A stretch of DNA of 57,060 nucleotides, from assembly GCA_009928435.1 (NCBI GenBank), contig JAABNQ010000018.1:1-57060 (forward strand). Reading direction: 5' to 3'. Under the pieces are notes generated by a model. It was not told the DNA's origin and did no database searches. It was given only the letters and a program-made list of their open reading frames with translations. The DNA is from Bacillus sp. HF117_J1_D (GTDB lineage Bacteria > Bacillota > Bacilli > Bacillales > Bacillaceae_C). Shown one piece after another: positions 36,931 to 45,280 of this stretch. Position 1 is the first letter of the stretch, and every line of letters begins with the position of its first letter. The translations under genes and the position numbers were made by a program.

Positions 36931-36974
36931 ATGAAAAAAAGGAATCGGTCTAAGAGGACCGTTCCTTTTTTCAT
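36931..36974. terminator. Bidirectional terminator between yppG and the Hsp20 gene
   Basis: Long stem with GGAA and CGGTC paired to GACCG and TTCC, flanked by A and T runs. It overlaps the stop codon of the Hsp20 gene. Confidence 0.85.
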
Positions 36975-37429
36975 GTGATATCTACTTTTTTCCCTCTTAG
37001 CTTGTTGATGGAAACTGTTAAGAGACCGTTCTCGTATGTTGCTTTCACATTTTTAGTATCAATGGCTTTTGTGAGTGGTATCGTTCTTGAAGCTCTTCTC
37101 ATTGTATCTTGATGCTGGATCAATTCCTGATGTTCGTTCTCAGTAGTGATGGTTTCATGGTGTATAACAGTGATTGTGATGTACTGATGCAAAACATCTA
37201 TTTCAATTTGTTCCTTTTTAATTCCGGGGAGCTTCGCCTGAATGATATATTTTGAATCAGTCTCTTTTAGTTCCACCGGCAAGTGGTTGGAAAAAGGGGA
37301 AGAGATAAATAATTCATCAAGGTTTTCCAAAAAGCCTTTGACTGGGCGATGCTCGAAAAAATCATTCATGGCTTTCATTAAGTGATTGATCGGCTCAGGG
37401 TTCTTATCATTTGAAGATTTTTCTGTCAT
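36971..37429 (-). CDS. Hsp20/alpha-crystallin family protein
   Basis: A 152-residue small heat-shock-type protein. The alpha-crystallin core runs from about residue 50 to the end: LPVELKETDSKYIIQAKLPG, KEQIEIDVLHQYITITV, and ATYENGLLTVSINKLRGK, where the usual A-x-x-x-n-GvL motif appears as ATYENGLL. Site AAGGAGGG precedes the ATG. Its place between coat genes yppG and cotD suggests a spore role like that of CotM, but this is inference; a general chaperone is equally possible. The C-terminal I-x-I oligomer motif is not seen. Confidence 0.88.
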   Translation of the reverse strand: MTEKSSNDKNPEPINHLMKAMNDFFEHRPVKGFLENLDELFISSPFSNHLPVELKETDSKYIIQAKLPGIKKEQIEIDVLHQYITITVIHHETITTENEHQELIQHQDTMRRASRTIPLTKAIDTKNVKATYENGLLTVSINKLRGKKVDIT

Positions 37430-37737
37430 TGCGGGTCTCCCTCCTTGCGTTAATATATGGTATAGTATGAATGTATAAATTAAAAAGTTCTCTATTCAAT
37501 TCCGGTAATGAACAGATTGAGTGGAAATAGGAAATATTCTAAAAACATTTCCCGGGCAAGCGCAATATTCGACTTTGAACAGGGTTTTTTAGCGCAATTT
37601 GTTCGGTTCTGTCGTTTGCTGGACAAAATTTTCAGACGTTTTTATTAGTAAAATAGGTATTTGCATCAGTACATGTATGGTCATTTTACATAGGGTGTTA
37701 GTGTAAGAACTATTGGTGAGAAAGGAGTAACGACCTT
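37430..37737. other. Intergenic region between the Hsp20 gene and cotD
   Basis: 308 AT-rich bases with no credible gene. The Hsp20 side carries CATACTA on the reverse strand (near 37463), which looks like a sigma-F/G -10, but no matching -35 at the right spacing was found. The cotD side holds the sigma-K-like site listed separately. Confidence 0.5.
37671..37697 (+). promoter_or_regulatory. Possible sigma-K promoter of cotD
   Basis: AC at 37671-37672, a 16-base gap, then CATAGGGTG at 37689-37697, one base off CATAnnnTA. cotD is a sigma-K gene in B. subtilis. Confidence 0.4.
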
Positions 37738-38094
37738 ATGATGGCAAATTGCGGATGTGGAAGCTGCGTCAATTGCGGAACACAAGTACTCCCTGCTGTG
37801 GTTCACCCCACTAAGTGCTGTGTAAACCATAAGTTTTTTAACAATATCATCCCTGAAATTCACCCAACCCATACAACTAATGTGAACCATATTAATTGTG
37901 AGCATCAGCATTATTTCCCGCATACTCAATCGACTGTGAATCAAGTGACAAATACGCAATCATTTGCTCCTGGCCCAGGACCTGGGCTTGGTATGGGACC
38001 CGGACCAGGATTTGGCGTACCTCCTGGACCGGGGATTGGTCCAATGGCTGGACCGGGAATGGGTCCTATGATGGGACCAATGTTTCCTTATTAA
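37738..38094 (+). CDS. cotD: CotD-family inner spore coat protein
   Basis: A cysteine- and histidine-rich coat protein of 118 residues. Residues about 15-65 match B. subtilis CotD: LPAVVHPTKCCVNHKF, then EIHPTHTTNVNHINCEHQHY and FPHTQSTVNQVTN. The first 15 residues add a CGCGSCVNCG cluster. The last 40 residues are a Gly-Pro-Met low-complexity tail (PGPGLGMGPGPGFG and so on), which makes it much longer than the 75-residue B. subtilis protein. Site AAAGGAGT precedes ATG 37738. Confidence 0.9.
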   Translation: MMANCGCGSCVNCGTQVLPAVVHPTKCCVNHKFFNNIIPEIHPTHTTNVNHINCEHQHYFPHTQSTVNQVTNTQSFAPGPGPGLGMGPGPGFGVPPGPGIGPMAGPGMGPMMGPMFPY

Positions 38095-38256
38095 ATGAGA
38101 GGAACAAGGGTGACATTTCATCCTTGCTTCCAATACATACAATGAAAGACCAAGGAATAGATGTAAAAATGTCTAATAATCCGTTGGTTAAATTGACAAA
38201 TAACCAATATTTTGAAAGAATGATATTAATGTCGTTTGAATTTGAGGTGGTCTCGA

Positions 38257-38562
38257 ATGTTGGCTGAGAAATTAAAACTAACTGCTAAAGAAATATTGGA
38301 AAAAGAATTTAAATCAGGTTTGCGGGGATACAACCAAGAAGAAGTGGATAAGTTTTTGGATTTGATTATCAAGGACTATGAGTCGATGCATGCAATCATC
38401 GATGAGATGCAACAGGAAAATATGAGGCTGAAGAAGCAGCTTGAAGAGAGTTCTCGCCGTCAGCATATCCAACCTGCTGGCACGACTAACTTTGACATTT
38501 TAAAACGGCTTTCCAATTTGGAAAAACATGTATTTGGAAGCAAACTTGATGAAAATGTATAA
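38257..38562 (+). CDS. gpsB: Cell division and elongation switch protein GpsB
   Basis: DivIVA-like cytoplasmic adaptor that moves PBP1 (PonA) between side wall and septum. The 101 residues include the N-terminal DivIVA-type coiled coil ([20 protein letters not shown], then [11 protein letters not shown]) and the C-terminal trimerisation helix [23 protein letters not shown] 38257 follows TTGAGGTGG. Its partner PonA is encoded about 5 kb upstream, and rnpB follows directly, as in B. subtilis. Confidence 0.96.
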   Translation: MLAEKLKLTAKEILEKEFKSGLRGYNQEEVDKFLDLIIKDYESMHAIIDEMQQENMRLKKQLEESSRRQHIQPAGTTNFDILKRLSNLEKHVFGSKLDENV

Positions 38563-38581
38563 CACTGATTTTGATTAATAC

Positions 38582-38610
38582 TTGAAAAAGCAACAATAAT
38601 ATAGTAAAAT
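38582..38610 (+). promoter_or_regulatory. Sigma-A promoter of rnpB
   Basis: TTGAAA at 38582-38587, 17-base spacer, TAAAAT at 38605-38610. The predicted start near 38617 fits the 5' end of the RNA. Confidence 0.75.
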
Positions 38611-38616
38611 TATCAT

Positions 38617-39033
38617 TTAGTTGAGTAACATTCGGGTAATCGCTGTACGTCTTTTAAAGGCGACAGAGGAAAGTCCATGCTCGCACGGAGCTGAGATGCC
38701 CGTAGTGATCACGCCTGGTGAAACAATAAGCTAGGGCAGTCGGTTACCGACTGACGGCAGGGAAAGCATCTACGTTCTTTCAGGATATGATGTGAATACC
38801 TTGAAGGTGCCACAGTGACGAAGCTTTGTCGGAAACGACAAAGGTGGAACGAGGTAAACCCCGTGAGCGAGAAACTCAAATTATGGTAGAGGCACTTTTT
38901 ATTGCGGAAATGAACGCAGTAAGAGGCAGGTAAGATCCTGCAGATAGATGATTACCGCCCGAGTACGAGGTCAACCTATGATCGATTGAAGTACAAAGGT
39001 ACAGAACATGGCTTACAGAATGTTATTTATAGG
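38617..39033 (+). ncRNA. rnpB: RNase P RNA, Bacillus (type B)
   Basis: Catalytic RNA that removes 5' leaders from precursor tRNAs. The ends form helix P1 (AACATTC near 38626 with GAATGTT near 39018). Conserved core pieces are visible in order: GGGTAATCGCTG, GAGGAAAGTCCATGCTCGCA, CTGAGATGCCCGTAGTG, GGTGCCACAGTGACGAAG, GTGGAACGAGGTAAACCCC, AGATAGATGATTACCGCC and ACATGGCTTACAGAA. About 415 bases, near the B. subtilis size. Located after gpsB as in B. subtilis. Exact ends are estimates. Confidence 0.97.
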
Positions 39034-39046
39034 TGTATCAACAAGT

Positions 39047-39079
39047 AATGCCTTCCAAACCCGGAGGGCATTGATTTTT
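39047..39079 (+). terminator. Terminator after rnpB
   Basis: AATGCCTTCC (39047-39056) pairs with GGAGGGCATT (39063-39072, one mismatch), followed by GATTTTTC. Confidence 0.8.
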
Positions 39080-39167
39080 CTTTTTCATGAAAACCTTTTC
39101 AAATAAGAATAATGTCAAGGTCCTTAGCATATACTTTTGTTATACATTTTAAAAGAGGGAGTGATTG

Positions 39168-39353
39168 ATGGGTATGCCTCATATGATGAGCGATTTTAAA
39201 AGAATATCTGATGCATTGTATTCCTCAAGTGAGATGTTGCAAAATGAACATTTGCCTGAAGAAGTAAAGAAGCGTCTTCAAGAAGCTGAACAGAGTCTGA
39301 GTAAGGCTCTTCATCATGTTCTTTCAGAAAATAGGAATATTGCTCAGAAATGA
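39168..39353 (+). CDS. Small protein of unknown function
   Basis: 61 residues from ATG 39168, with GAGGGAGTG at a good distance. The protein is charged and predicted helical (LPEEVKKRLQEAEQSLSKAL) with a methionine- and histidine-rich start, MGMPHMM. It is not recognised and has no signal peptide. Its ribosome site, codon use like its neighbours and a perfect terminator right after the stop support a real gene. In B. subtilis ypsC is expected after rnpB; this is unrelated. Confidence 0.65.
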   Translation: MGMPHMMSDFKRISDALYSSSEMLQNEHLPEEVKKRLQEAEQSLSKALHHVLSENRNIAQK

Positions 39354-39392
39354 ACGCAAGTGAATTCAACTCACTTGCGTTCAAATGTTTTT
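39351..39392 (+). terminator. Terminator after the small gene
   Basis: A perfect 13-bp stem (39351-39363 with 39371-39383) that begins at the stop codon, followed by a T-rich stretch. Confidence 0.85.
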
Positions 39393-39459
39393 TCTTGTTT
39401 TAAATCATTTTCTTATTTCATTATAAGTCAATATAGCTATACATATTGGAGGCGTTTAT

Positions 39460-40968
39460 ATGAGGTTGAGTGAGAGCGAAACTTCTTTTATGGAGTATGT
39501 AAAAAAGATGGAAGCATTCAATGAGGCTCTCCAGCTTATTTATTGGGACTTGAGGACAGGAGCACCGAAAAAAGGAGGAAAACAACGATCTCAGGTGGTT
39601 GGCGTTCTTTCCAATGAGTACTTTCAAATGTCAACATCCGAAGAAATGGCCGCTTTTATTGCAAAGTTATACGGAAGAAAGCAAGAGCTGCCAGAGTTAG
39701 TGCAGAAAACTCTGGAGGAGTGTAAGAGGGTCTATGACCAAAACAAGAAAATTCCTCCTAAAGAGTATAAGGAATATGTTATTTTACAAACAGAAGCAGA
39801 GAGTGTATGGGAAGAGGCTCGCGAAAAATCCGATTTTGCCATGTTTAAGCCCTATTTAGAACAGCTTGTCGATTTCAATAAGAGGTTCATAGAGTATTGG
39901 GGATACAGAGGCAACAAATATAATACATTACTTGATTTGTATGAACCCGATATGACAGTGGAAATGATAGATAAGGAATTTGCTATGGTAAAAGAGGCTA
40001 TCATCCCTTTAATAAAAAATATACAGAAATCAGAAAATCATCCTAAAACAGATTTTCTTTATCAGTTTTTTCCGCAGGAGAAGCAAAAAGAATTCACCCT
40101 GAAAATATTGGAACAGATGGGTTATGACTTTGAGGCAGGAAGGCTTGATGAAACCGTTCATCCATTTGCCACAGGTCTTAATCCGGGGGATGTGCGCATA
40201 ACAACAAGGTATGACGATTATGATTGGAAAATGGCGATCTTTGGTACAATCCACGAAGGCGGTCATGCTTTGTATGAACAAAATATTTCGGAAGAGTTGA
40301 TTGGAACTCCTCTTTGTACTGGAACTTCGATGGGGATACATGAATCGCAATCATTATTTTACGAAAATATATTAGCGAGGGACAGATCCTTTTGGGAATA
40401 TCATTTTGAAGGGTTACAAAAATATGCAGACAACCAGTTTGATCATGTCTCTATCGATGAATTTTACCATGCAATTAACAAAGCGGAACCTTCTTTAATC
40501 CGGATTGAATCCGATAATTTAACGTATCCATTACATATTATCATTCGCTATGAAATCGAAAAAGGCTTGTTCAATAACGAAATCAGCGTTGATGATTTGC
40601 CGGAAATATGGAATGACAAATATGAACAATATTTGGGAATCCGCCCCAAAAATGATGCTGAAGGTGTGTTGCAGGATGTACATTGGGCAGCCGGAAGTTT
40701 CGGGTATTTTCCTTCTTATCTGCTAGGCTACATGTATGCTGCTCAATTCAAAAATGTCATGATGAAAGCTATCCCAGAATATGATGGTCTGTTAAAAACG
40801 GGAAATCTTGAGCCTATCAAGGAATGGCTTACAAAACATATCTATCGTTATGGAAAAACGAAAAAACCGCTTGAACTGATGAAGGAAGTCACAGGGGAGA
40901 GGCCATCAGCGAAATACTTAACAGAATATCTTGTTGAAAAATACACGGCTCTTTATGAAGTGAAGTAA
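39460..40968 (+). CDS. ypwA: M32 carboxypeptidase (carboxypeptidase Taq type)
   Basis: Zinc metallocarboxypeptidase of 502 residues, cytoplasmic, releasing C-terminal amino acids from peptides. The zinc site HEGGH is at residues 265-269 (TIHEGGHALYEQ), followed by the third ligand region GIHESQSLFYEN; DVRITTRYD and ESDNLTYPLHIIIRYEIEKG are M32 hallmarks. Length and sequence fit B. subtilis YpwA. ATG 39460 with site TTGGAGG. Monocistronic. Confidence 0.95.
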   Translation: MRLSESETSFMEYVKKMEAFNEALQLIYWDLRTGAPKKGGKQRSQVVGVLSNEYFQMSTSEEMAAFIAKLYGRKQELPELVQKTLEECKRVYDQNKKIPPKEYKEYVILQTEAESVWEEAREKSDFAMFKPYLEQLVDFNKRFIEYWGYRGNKYNTLLDLYEPDMTVEMIDKEFAMVKEAIIPLIKNIQKSENHPKTDFLYQFFPQEKQKEFTLKILEQMGYDFEAGRLDETVHPFATGLNPGDVRITTRYDDYDWKMAIFGTIHEGGHALYEQNISEELIGTPLCTGTSMGIHESQSLFYENILARDRSFWEYHFEGLQKYADNQFDHVSIDEFYHAINKAEPSLIRIESDNLTYPLHIIIRYEIEKGLFNNEISVDDLPEIWNDKYEQYLGIRPKNDAEGVLQDVHWAAGSFGYFPSYLLGYMYAAQFKNVMMKAIPEYDGLLKTGNLEPIKEWLTKHIYRYGKTKKPLELMKEVTGERPSAKYLTEYLVEKYTALYEVK

Positions 40969-41032
40969 CAAATGGCAAAAAATCATGCGCTTGAGGCTAA
41001 TCAATGAAATGGAGGTAGGTTGAACTAAAAGA

Positions 41033-41072
41033 AAAACGATTCAATTTCGGGTAATCGAAATTGAATCGTTTT
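41033..41072. terminator. Bidirectional terminator between ypwA and aroA
   Basis: A perfect 17-bp stem (41033-41049 with 41056-41072) with A and T runs at the ends, between convergent genes. Confidence 0.9.
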
Positions 41073-41082
41073 GGTTTAGATA

Positions 41083-42171
41083 TTAAAGATGGGCTGTATC
41101 TTTTTCAATTTTTCCAGCAAAAGCTTTAGCTTCTGCCATGTATTCATTGAATTGTTCAATGTCCATTTGCTGAGCGGAATCAGAAAGTGCAACTGCAGGA
41201 TCAGGGTGCACTTCAGCCATGACAGCATCCGCTCCAATTGCAATGGCCGCTTTTGTTGCAGGAAGAAGGAGATCTTTCCGCCCGGTTGAATGAGTAACGT
41301 CAACCACAACAGGCAAATGCGTTTCTTTTTTCAAGATAGGAACAGCAGAAATATCAAGAGTGTTCCTTGTTGCCTTTTCATATGTGCGAATTCCTCTCTC
41401 ACAAAGAATGATTTGGTTGTTTCCTTGTGCGTGAATATATTCGGCTGCATACATGAATTCTTCAATTGTTGCTGCAAGTCCACGTTTTAAAAGTACAGGT
41501 TTGCGTACAGCACCAGCCACCTTCAATAATTCAAAGTTCTGCATGTTGCGTGCACCAATTTGAATGACGTCTACATAGTCGAGCGCTGCTTCCATATCAT
41601 AAGGATTGAGAATCTCGCTGACAACAGCCAGACCTTCTTCATCAGCAACCTGTTTCAAAATCTTCAAGCCATCCAAGCCAAGTCCCTGGAAGTCGTAAGG
41701 GGAAGTCCGTGGTTTGAAAGCTCCTCCACGAAGAAGTTTCAAGCCCTGGGCCTTTAATGCCTGTGCAACAGTTTTGACTTGATCGTAGCTTTCAACTGCA
41801 CAAGGTCCCATGATAAAGTGCGCCTTCCCATCTCCAATATTCTCACCATGAATGGAGACGATTGTGTCGTCAGGCTTTTTCTTTCTTGAAACGAGCAGGG
41901 CTTGACGATGATCATCTTCCTGCAATTCAAGACTTGCTTTAAAGATTTGTTTGAATATATGTTGTACAGTTGATGTAGTAAACGGGCCTTCGTTGTGATC
42001 TGCAATCATATTCAACAGCTTCCGCTCTTGGACAGGGTCAAAACGCTTCACGCCCTGCATTTCCTTTAATTTGCCGATTTCTTGAGCAATTCGGCCTCGT
42101 TCGTTTAACAGTTCTAAAATTTGCAATGTGGTTTTCTCAATTTGAGAACGTAACCCTTCCAGTTCTGACAA
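41083..42171 (-). CDS. aroA: Bifunctional DAHP synthase/chorismate mutase
   Basis: Entry enzyme of aromatic synthesis: condenses phosphoenolpyruvate with erythrose-4-phosphate. Residues 1-90 are an AroQ-type chorismate mutase ([20 protein letters not shown], then [10 protein letters not shown]), which in this family also serves as the sensor for feedback by prephenate or chorismate. The rest is the synthase barrel ([52 protein letters not shown]). 362 residues against 358 in B. subtilis. Start TTG with site AAGGAGGGC. It diverges from the aroF operon. Confidence 0.95.
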   Translation of the reverse strand: MSELEGLRSQIEKTTLQILELLNERGRIAQEIGKLKEMQGVKRFDPVQERKLLNMIADHNEGPFTTSTVQHIFKQIFKASLELQEDDHRQALLVSRKKKPDDTIVSIHGENIGDGKAHFIMGPCAVESYDQVKTVAQALKAQGLKLLRGGAFKPRTSPYDFQGLGLDGLKILKQVADEEGLAVVSEILNPYDMEAALDYVDVIQIGARNMQNFELLKVAGAVRKPVLLKRGLAATIEEFMYAAEYIHAQGNNQIILCERGIRTYEKATRNTLDISAVPILKKETHLPVVVDVTHSTGRKDLLLPATKAAIAIGADAVMAEVHPDPAVALSDSAQQMDIEQFNEYMAEAKAFAGKIEKDTAHL

Positions 42172-42292
42172 CGATAAGCCCTCCTTGTTTTATTCACTGC
42201 ATCACAGCGATTGATCATTTTTTTAAGAAAAATAACTTTAGGACTTCAACGCTGTAAAGCAAGTGTGTTATAATTTTTATTGATAGCTCAAC

Positions 42293-42321
42293 ACATTAAA
42301 CCGTATTTGAACTCTTGTCAA
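42293..42321 (-). promoter_or_regulatory. Possible promoter of aroA
   Basis: On the reverse strand a perfect TTGACA (42316-42321) lies 17 bases before TAATGT (42293-42298), a poor -10. It would give a leader of about 115 bases. Confidence 0.35.
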
Positions 42322-42562
42322 GTGGATTTTTTAAATTGTTTGCCTATTTTTAATTATATCACCATGTCCCCGTAGTGATGGCCGGTAAATATGAACATTT
42401 TCGTCTATTATAGGGGGGGGGTGTTCAGAGTCACCAAATAAATAATAGGCAGCAAATCTCTTTCGTTGGCTTGTTTCTGTGCTGACATGTTATCTATAAG
42501 CATATATTACGCTGCTTGTCACTTCGCCGCCTCGGCTTTTGTGCTTCTAATTTGGTACTTTT
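42322..42562. other. Central part of the aroA-aroF intergenic region
   Basis: No gene is seen. It contains a run of nine G at 42413-42421 in otherwise AT-rich DNA, and no repeat or operator that could be named. Confidence 0.4.
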
Positions 42563-42591
42563 TTGAACACGTACTTAAAGTAAAATATAAA
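42563..42591 (+). promoter_or_regulatory. Sigma-A promoter of the T-box operon
   Basis: TTGAAC at 42563-42568, 17-base spacer, TATAAA at 42586-42591. Transcription would start near 42598, about 90 bases before the T-box stem I. Confidence 0.6.
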
Positions 42592-42689
42592 AATGGCTTT
42601 ACAAGAATATCTTAATGTGGTTAAAATTGATGTTAAATAACTTTGAAAATAGCCATGATAGGACACAGTAGTGTTCATCTCCCTGTTTT

Positions 42690-42897
42690 GTAGAGAGCTG
42701 ATGGTCGGTGAAAATCAGCACAAAGATGAATGCGAATTACTTCCTTGAGCTTCTTTTAGGAACGCCTGCACGTTCAGGTCAGTATGAAAGGACGGGAACA
42801 GCCGTTATCTGTTTCGAGTGGCGGAAAATAGATTTTTCGCAATGAGGGTGGTACCGCGATGATGAATCGTCCCTGCTATATGCAGGGGCGTTTTTTA
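42690..42897 (+). promoter_or_regulatory. T-box riboswitch, probably tyrosine-specific
   Basis: Leader that reads the charging state of a tRNA and controls termination before aroF. Seen directly: stem I start AGAGAGCTGATGGTCGGTGA (42692-42711), the T-box AGGGTGGTACCGCG (42845-42858) that pairs with the uncharged tRNA end, and the terminator CGTCCCTGC/GCAGGGGCG with six T (42868-42896). The specifier lies before the conserved TTGAGC; TAC at 42738-42740 (Tyr) is the best reading by position and by the tyrosine-pathway genes downstream. The overlapping next triplet would be TTC (Phe), so folding is needed to be sure. Confidence 0.9.
42868..42896 (+). terminator. T-box regulated terminator
   Basis: Nine-pair GC-rich hairpin with TATAT loop region and TTTTTT tail; its 5' arm would pair with the T-box segment in the alternative antiterminator fold. 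Confidence 0.9.
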
Positions 42898-42927
42898 TTT
42901 TAATTAGACTATTGGAGGGCTTTGAGA

Positions 42928-44100
42928 ATGAGATATTTAACAGCTGGAGAATCACATGGTCCACAGTTGACTGCCATATTGGAAGGAGTTCCGGCAGGTT
43001 TGACTTTGACCGCAGAAATGGTGAATGAACAATTATCCCGACGTCAAAAAGGTTACGGCCGTGGAAGAAGGATGCAAATAGAAAAAGATCAGGTTCAAAT
43101 TTTAAGCGGAGTTCGTCATGGAAAAACGATGGGATCGCCGATTACACTCGCCGTAGAAAATAGGGATTTCAAGCATTGGACTAAAATAATGGGAGCCGCT
43201 CCGCTTCCAGAAGGTGAAGAGGAGGAAGTAAAAAGAAAGCTGACTCGCCCTCGTCCAGGTCACGCAGACCTGAATGGAGCTTTGAAATACGGGCATAGAG
43301 ATATGAGAAATGTGCTGGAGCGTTCCTCTGCACGTGAAACAACTGTAAGGGTTGCTGCAGGGGCAGTTGCAAGAATTATTTTAGAACAGCTCGGCATCAA
43401 AGTTGCTGGACATGTATTGGAGATTGGAGGGATCCGAGCAGCTCATACAACTTATGAAACAATGAATGATTTGAAAGAACGATCTGAAGCATCACCAGTT
43501 CGCTGTCTCGATGAAGAAGCCGCAGAAAAAATGATGCGAGCGATTGATGAAGCGAAAGAGCAAGGGGATTCCATAGGCGGAATCGTTGAAGTCGTTGTCG
43601 AAGGTATGCCTGCTGGAGTCGGAAGTTATGTACATTACGACAGAAAGCTTGATAGTAAATTGGCTGGGGCTGTCATGAGTATCAACGCTTTCAAGGGAGT
43701 GGAAATCGGCATCGGCTTCGAAGCAGCGCATAAACCGGGAAGCCAGGTGCATGATGAAATATTGTGGGATGAAGAAAAAGGCTATACAAGAGGCTCCAAT
43801 AATGCGGGTGGTCTGGAAGGCGGTATGTCGACAGGAATGCCGATTGTAGTAAGAGGCGTTATGAAGCCGATACCGACACTCTATAAACCACTGCAAAGCG
43901 TAGATATTGATACAAAGGAACCTTTCAAGGCAAGCATCGAGAGATCTGATAGCTGTGCAGTTCCAGCAGCAAGCGTAGTTGCTGAGTCTGTTGTTGCTTG
44001 GGAACTGGCTGCCGCCGTGCTGGAGCATTTTGGACATGATCGAATGGATGCCATAAAAGAACAAGTCGAACAATATAAAGAATATACAAGAAACTTTTAA
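42928..44100 (+). CDS. aroF: Chorismate synthase
   Basis: Last common step of the pathway: makes chorismate from EPSP with reduced FMN (aroC in E. coli naming). Signatures: GESHG at residues 7-11, [26 protein letters not shown], and [16 protein letters not shown]. Length 390 equals B. subtilis AroF. ATG 42928 is 8 bases after TTGGAGGG; the TTG at 42922 is less suitable. First gene behind the T-box, followed by hisC, tyrA and aroE. Confidence 0.96.
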   Translation: MRYLTAGESHGPQLTAILEGVPAGLTLTAEMVNEQLSRRQKGYGRGRRMQIEKDQVQILSGVRHGKTMGSPITLAVENRDFKHWTKIMGAAPLPEGEEEEVKRKLTRPRPGHADLNGALKYGHRDMRNVLERSSARETTVRVAAGAVARIILEQLGIKVAGHVLEIGGIRAAHTTYETMNDLKERSEASPVRCLDEEAAEKMMRAIDEAKEQGDSIGGIVEVVVEGMPAGVGSYVHYDRKLDSKLAGAVMSINAFKGVEIGIGFEAAHKPGSQVHDEILWDEEKGYTRGSNNAGGLEGGMSTGMPIVVRGVMKPIPTLYKPLQSVDIDTKEPFKASIERSDSCAVPAASVVAESVVAWELAAAVLEHFGHDRMDAIKEQVEQYKEYTRNF

Positions 44101-44102
44101 CG

Positions 44103-44146
44103 GCCGAGGCAGTGCCGGCTCTGTCGAATGCTAGGTACTGCCCCGG
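44103..44146 (+). other. Imperfect hairpin between aroF and hisC
   Basis: GGCAGT and ACTGCC (about 44108-44142) can pair around a GC-rich loop; there is no T run, so it is more likely a processing or stability hairpin than a terminator. Confidence 0.3.
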
Positions 44147-44176
44147 ATTTAAACAAAAATAAAGGTGGGGAAATGA

Positions 44177-45256
44177 ATGAATGTAAAAGTAAGGCCGCAA
44201 CTGCTTACGTTGAAAGCATATACTCCGGGAAAATCTAGTCAAGAAGTACAGCGTGAATACAATTTGGAGAAGGTTGTCAAGCTTGCATCTAACGAAAATC
44301 CTTATGGAACTTCATCGCTTGTTAAGGAAGCAATCTCTTTTGATAACTTTGCTATATACCCTGACGGAGCATCAACCGATCTTAGAAAGGAAGTGGCAGA
44401 GTATACAGGAGTGAAGGAGGATCAATTGATCTTTTCCAGTGGGTTGGATGAATTGATTGAAATGATTAGTAAAGCCTTACTGGATGAAAACTTCAATACT
44501 GTCATGGCATCTGGCACATTCCCTCAATATCGCCATAATGCCGTCATTCAAAATGCTGAGATCCGTGAAGTGCCATTGAAAAACGGCCGTCATGATCTGC
44601 CAGCAATGGCAAAGAAAATAGATGATAAAACTCAGGTTGTTTGGATATGTAACCCGAATAACCCAACGGGTACATATGTGGATGATAAGGAGCTTGAACA
44701 ATTTCTGCAATCGATCCCATCACATGTCCTCGTTGTCATGGATGAGGCTTACTACGAATACGTAACGGCGGAGGATTATCCTGAAACAATCCCGCTTCTT
44801 GATCAGTACGACAACCTTATGGTATTGAGGACATTTTCAAAAGCATTTGGACTTGCATCATTTCGTGTAGGATATGGAATCGGGGCTGCCTCCTTTATTC
44901 AGCAGCTGGAGGTTGCCAGGCTACCATTCAACACATCTGTGCTTGCTCAAAAAGCTGCACTTGCTGCCCTGAAGGATTTAGACTTTGTTGAAAAGAGTGT
45001 CAGCTTAAATGCCATTGAACGTCAAAAATATTATGAGTTCTGCAAACAGCATCAAATAGATTACTATCCTTCACAGGGGAACTTTATATTCATTTCCATT
45101 CCTGGAAAAGAAAGTGCGGAGGTTTTCCAATATTTATTGGAAAGAGGTTATACTGTTAGACCATTCCCTAACGGAGTCCGCATTACAGTTGGAACAAAAG
45201 AAGAGAATGAAGAGCTCTTTGAACTAATCGAAAAAATAGTCCTGATTGCACATTAG
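44177..45256 (+). CDS. hisC: Histidinol-phosphate/aromatic aminotransferase
   Basis: PLP aminotransferase of 359 residues. Conserved: VVKLASNENPYG near residue 34, NPNNPTGTYV, VMDEAYYEYV, and the PLP lysine in RTFSKAFGLASFRVGYG. In B. subtilis the same gene, in the aromatic supraoperon, serves both histidine synthesis and transamination of prephenate-derived keto acids to tyrosine and phenylalanine; the tyrA neighbour argues for the aromatic role here as well. ATG 44177 follows AAAGGTGGGG. A separate his-operon copy cannot be excluded. Confidence 0.93.
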   Translation: MNVKVRPQLLTLKAYTPGKSSQEVQREYNLEKVVKLASNENPYGTSSLVKEAISFDNFAIYPDGASTDLRKEVAEYTGVKEDQLIFSSGLDELIEMISKALLDENFNTVMASGTFPQYRHNAVIQNAEIREVPLKNGRHDLPAMAKKIDDKTQVVWICNPNNPTGTYVDDKELEQFLQSIPSHVLVVMDEAYYEYVTAEDYPETIPLLDQYDNLMVLRTFSKAFGLASFRVGYGIGAASFIQQLEVARLPFNTSVLAQKAALAALKDLDFVEKSVSLNAIERQKYYEFCKQHQIDYYPSQGNFIFISIPGKESAEVFQYLLERGYTVRPFPNGVRITVGTKEENEELFELIEKIVLIAH

Positions 45257-45280
45257 ACTTAGCAGAGAGGAAAATACAGC

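Noticed and set aside
43492-44073. 193-codon open frame antisense to aroF
   Set aside because: Shadow of chorismate synthase; no family motif and no ribosome site.
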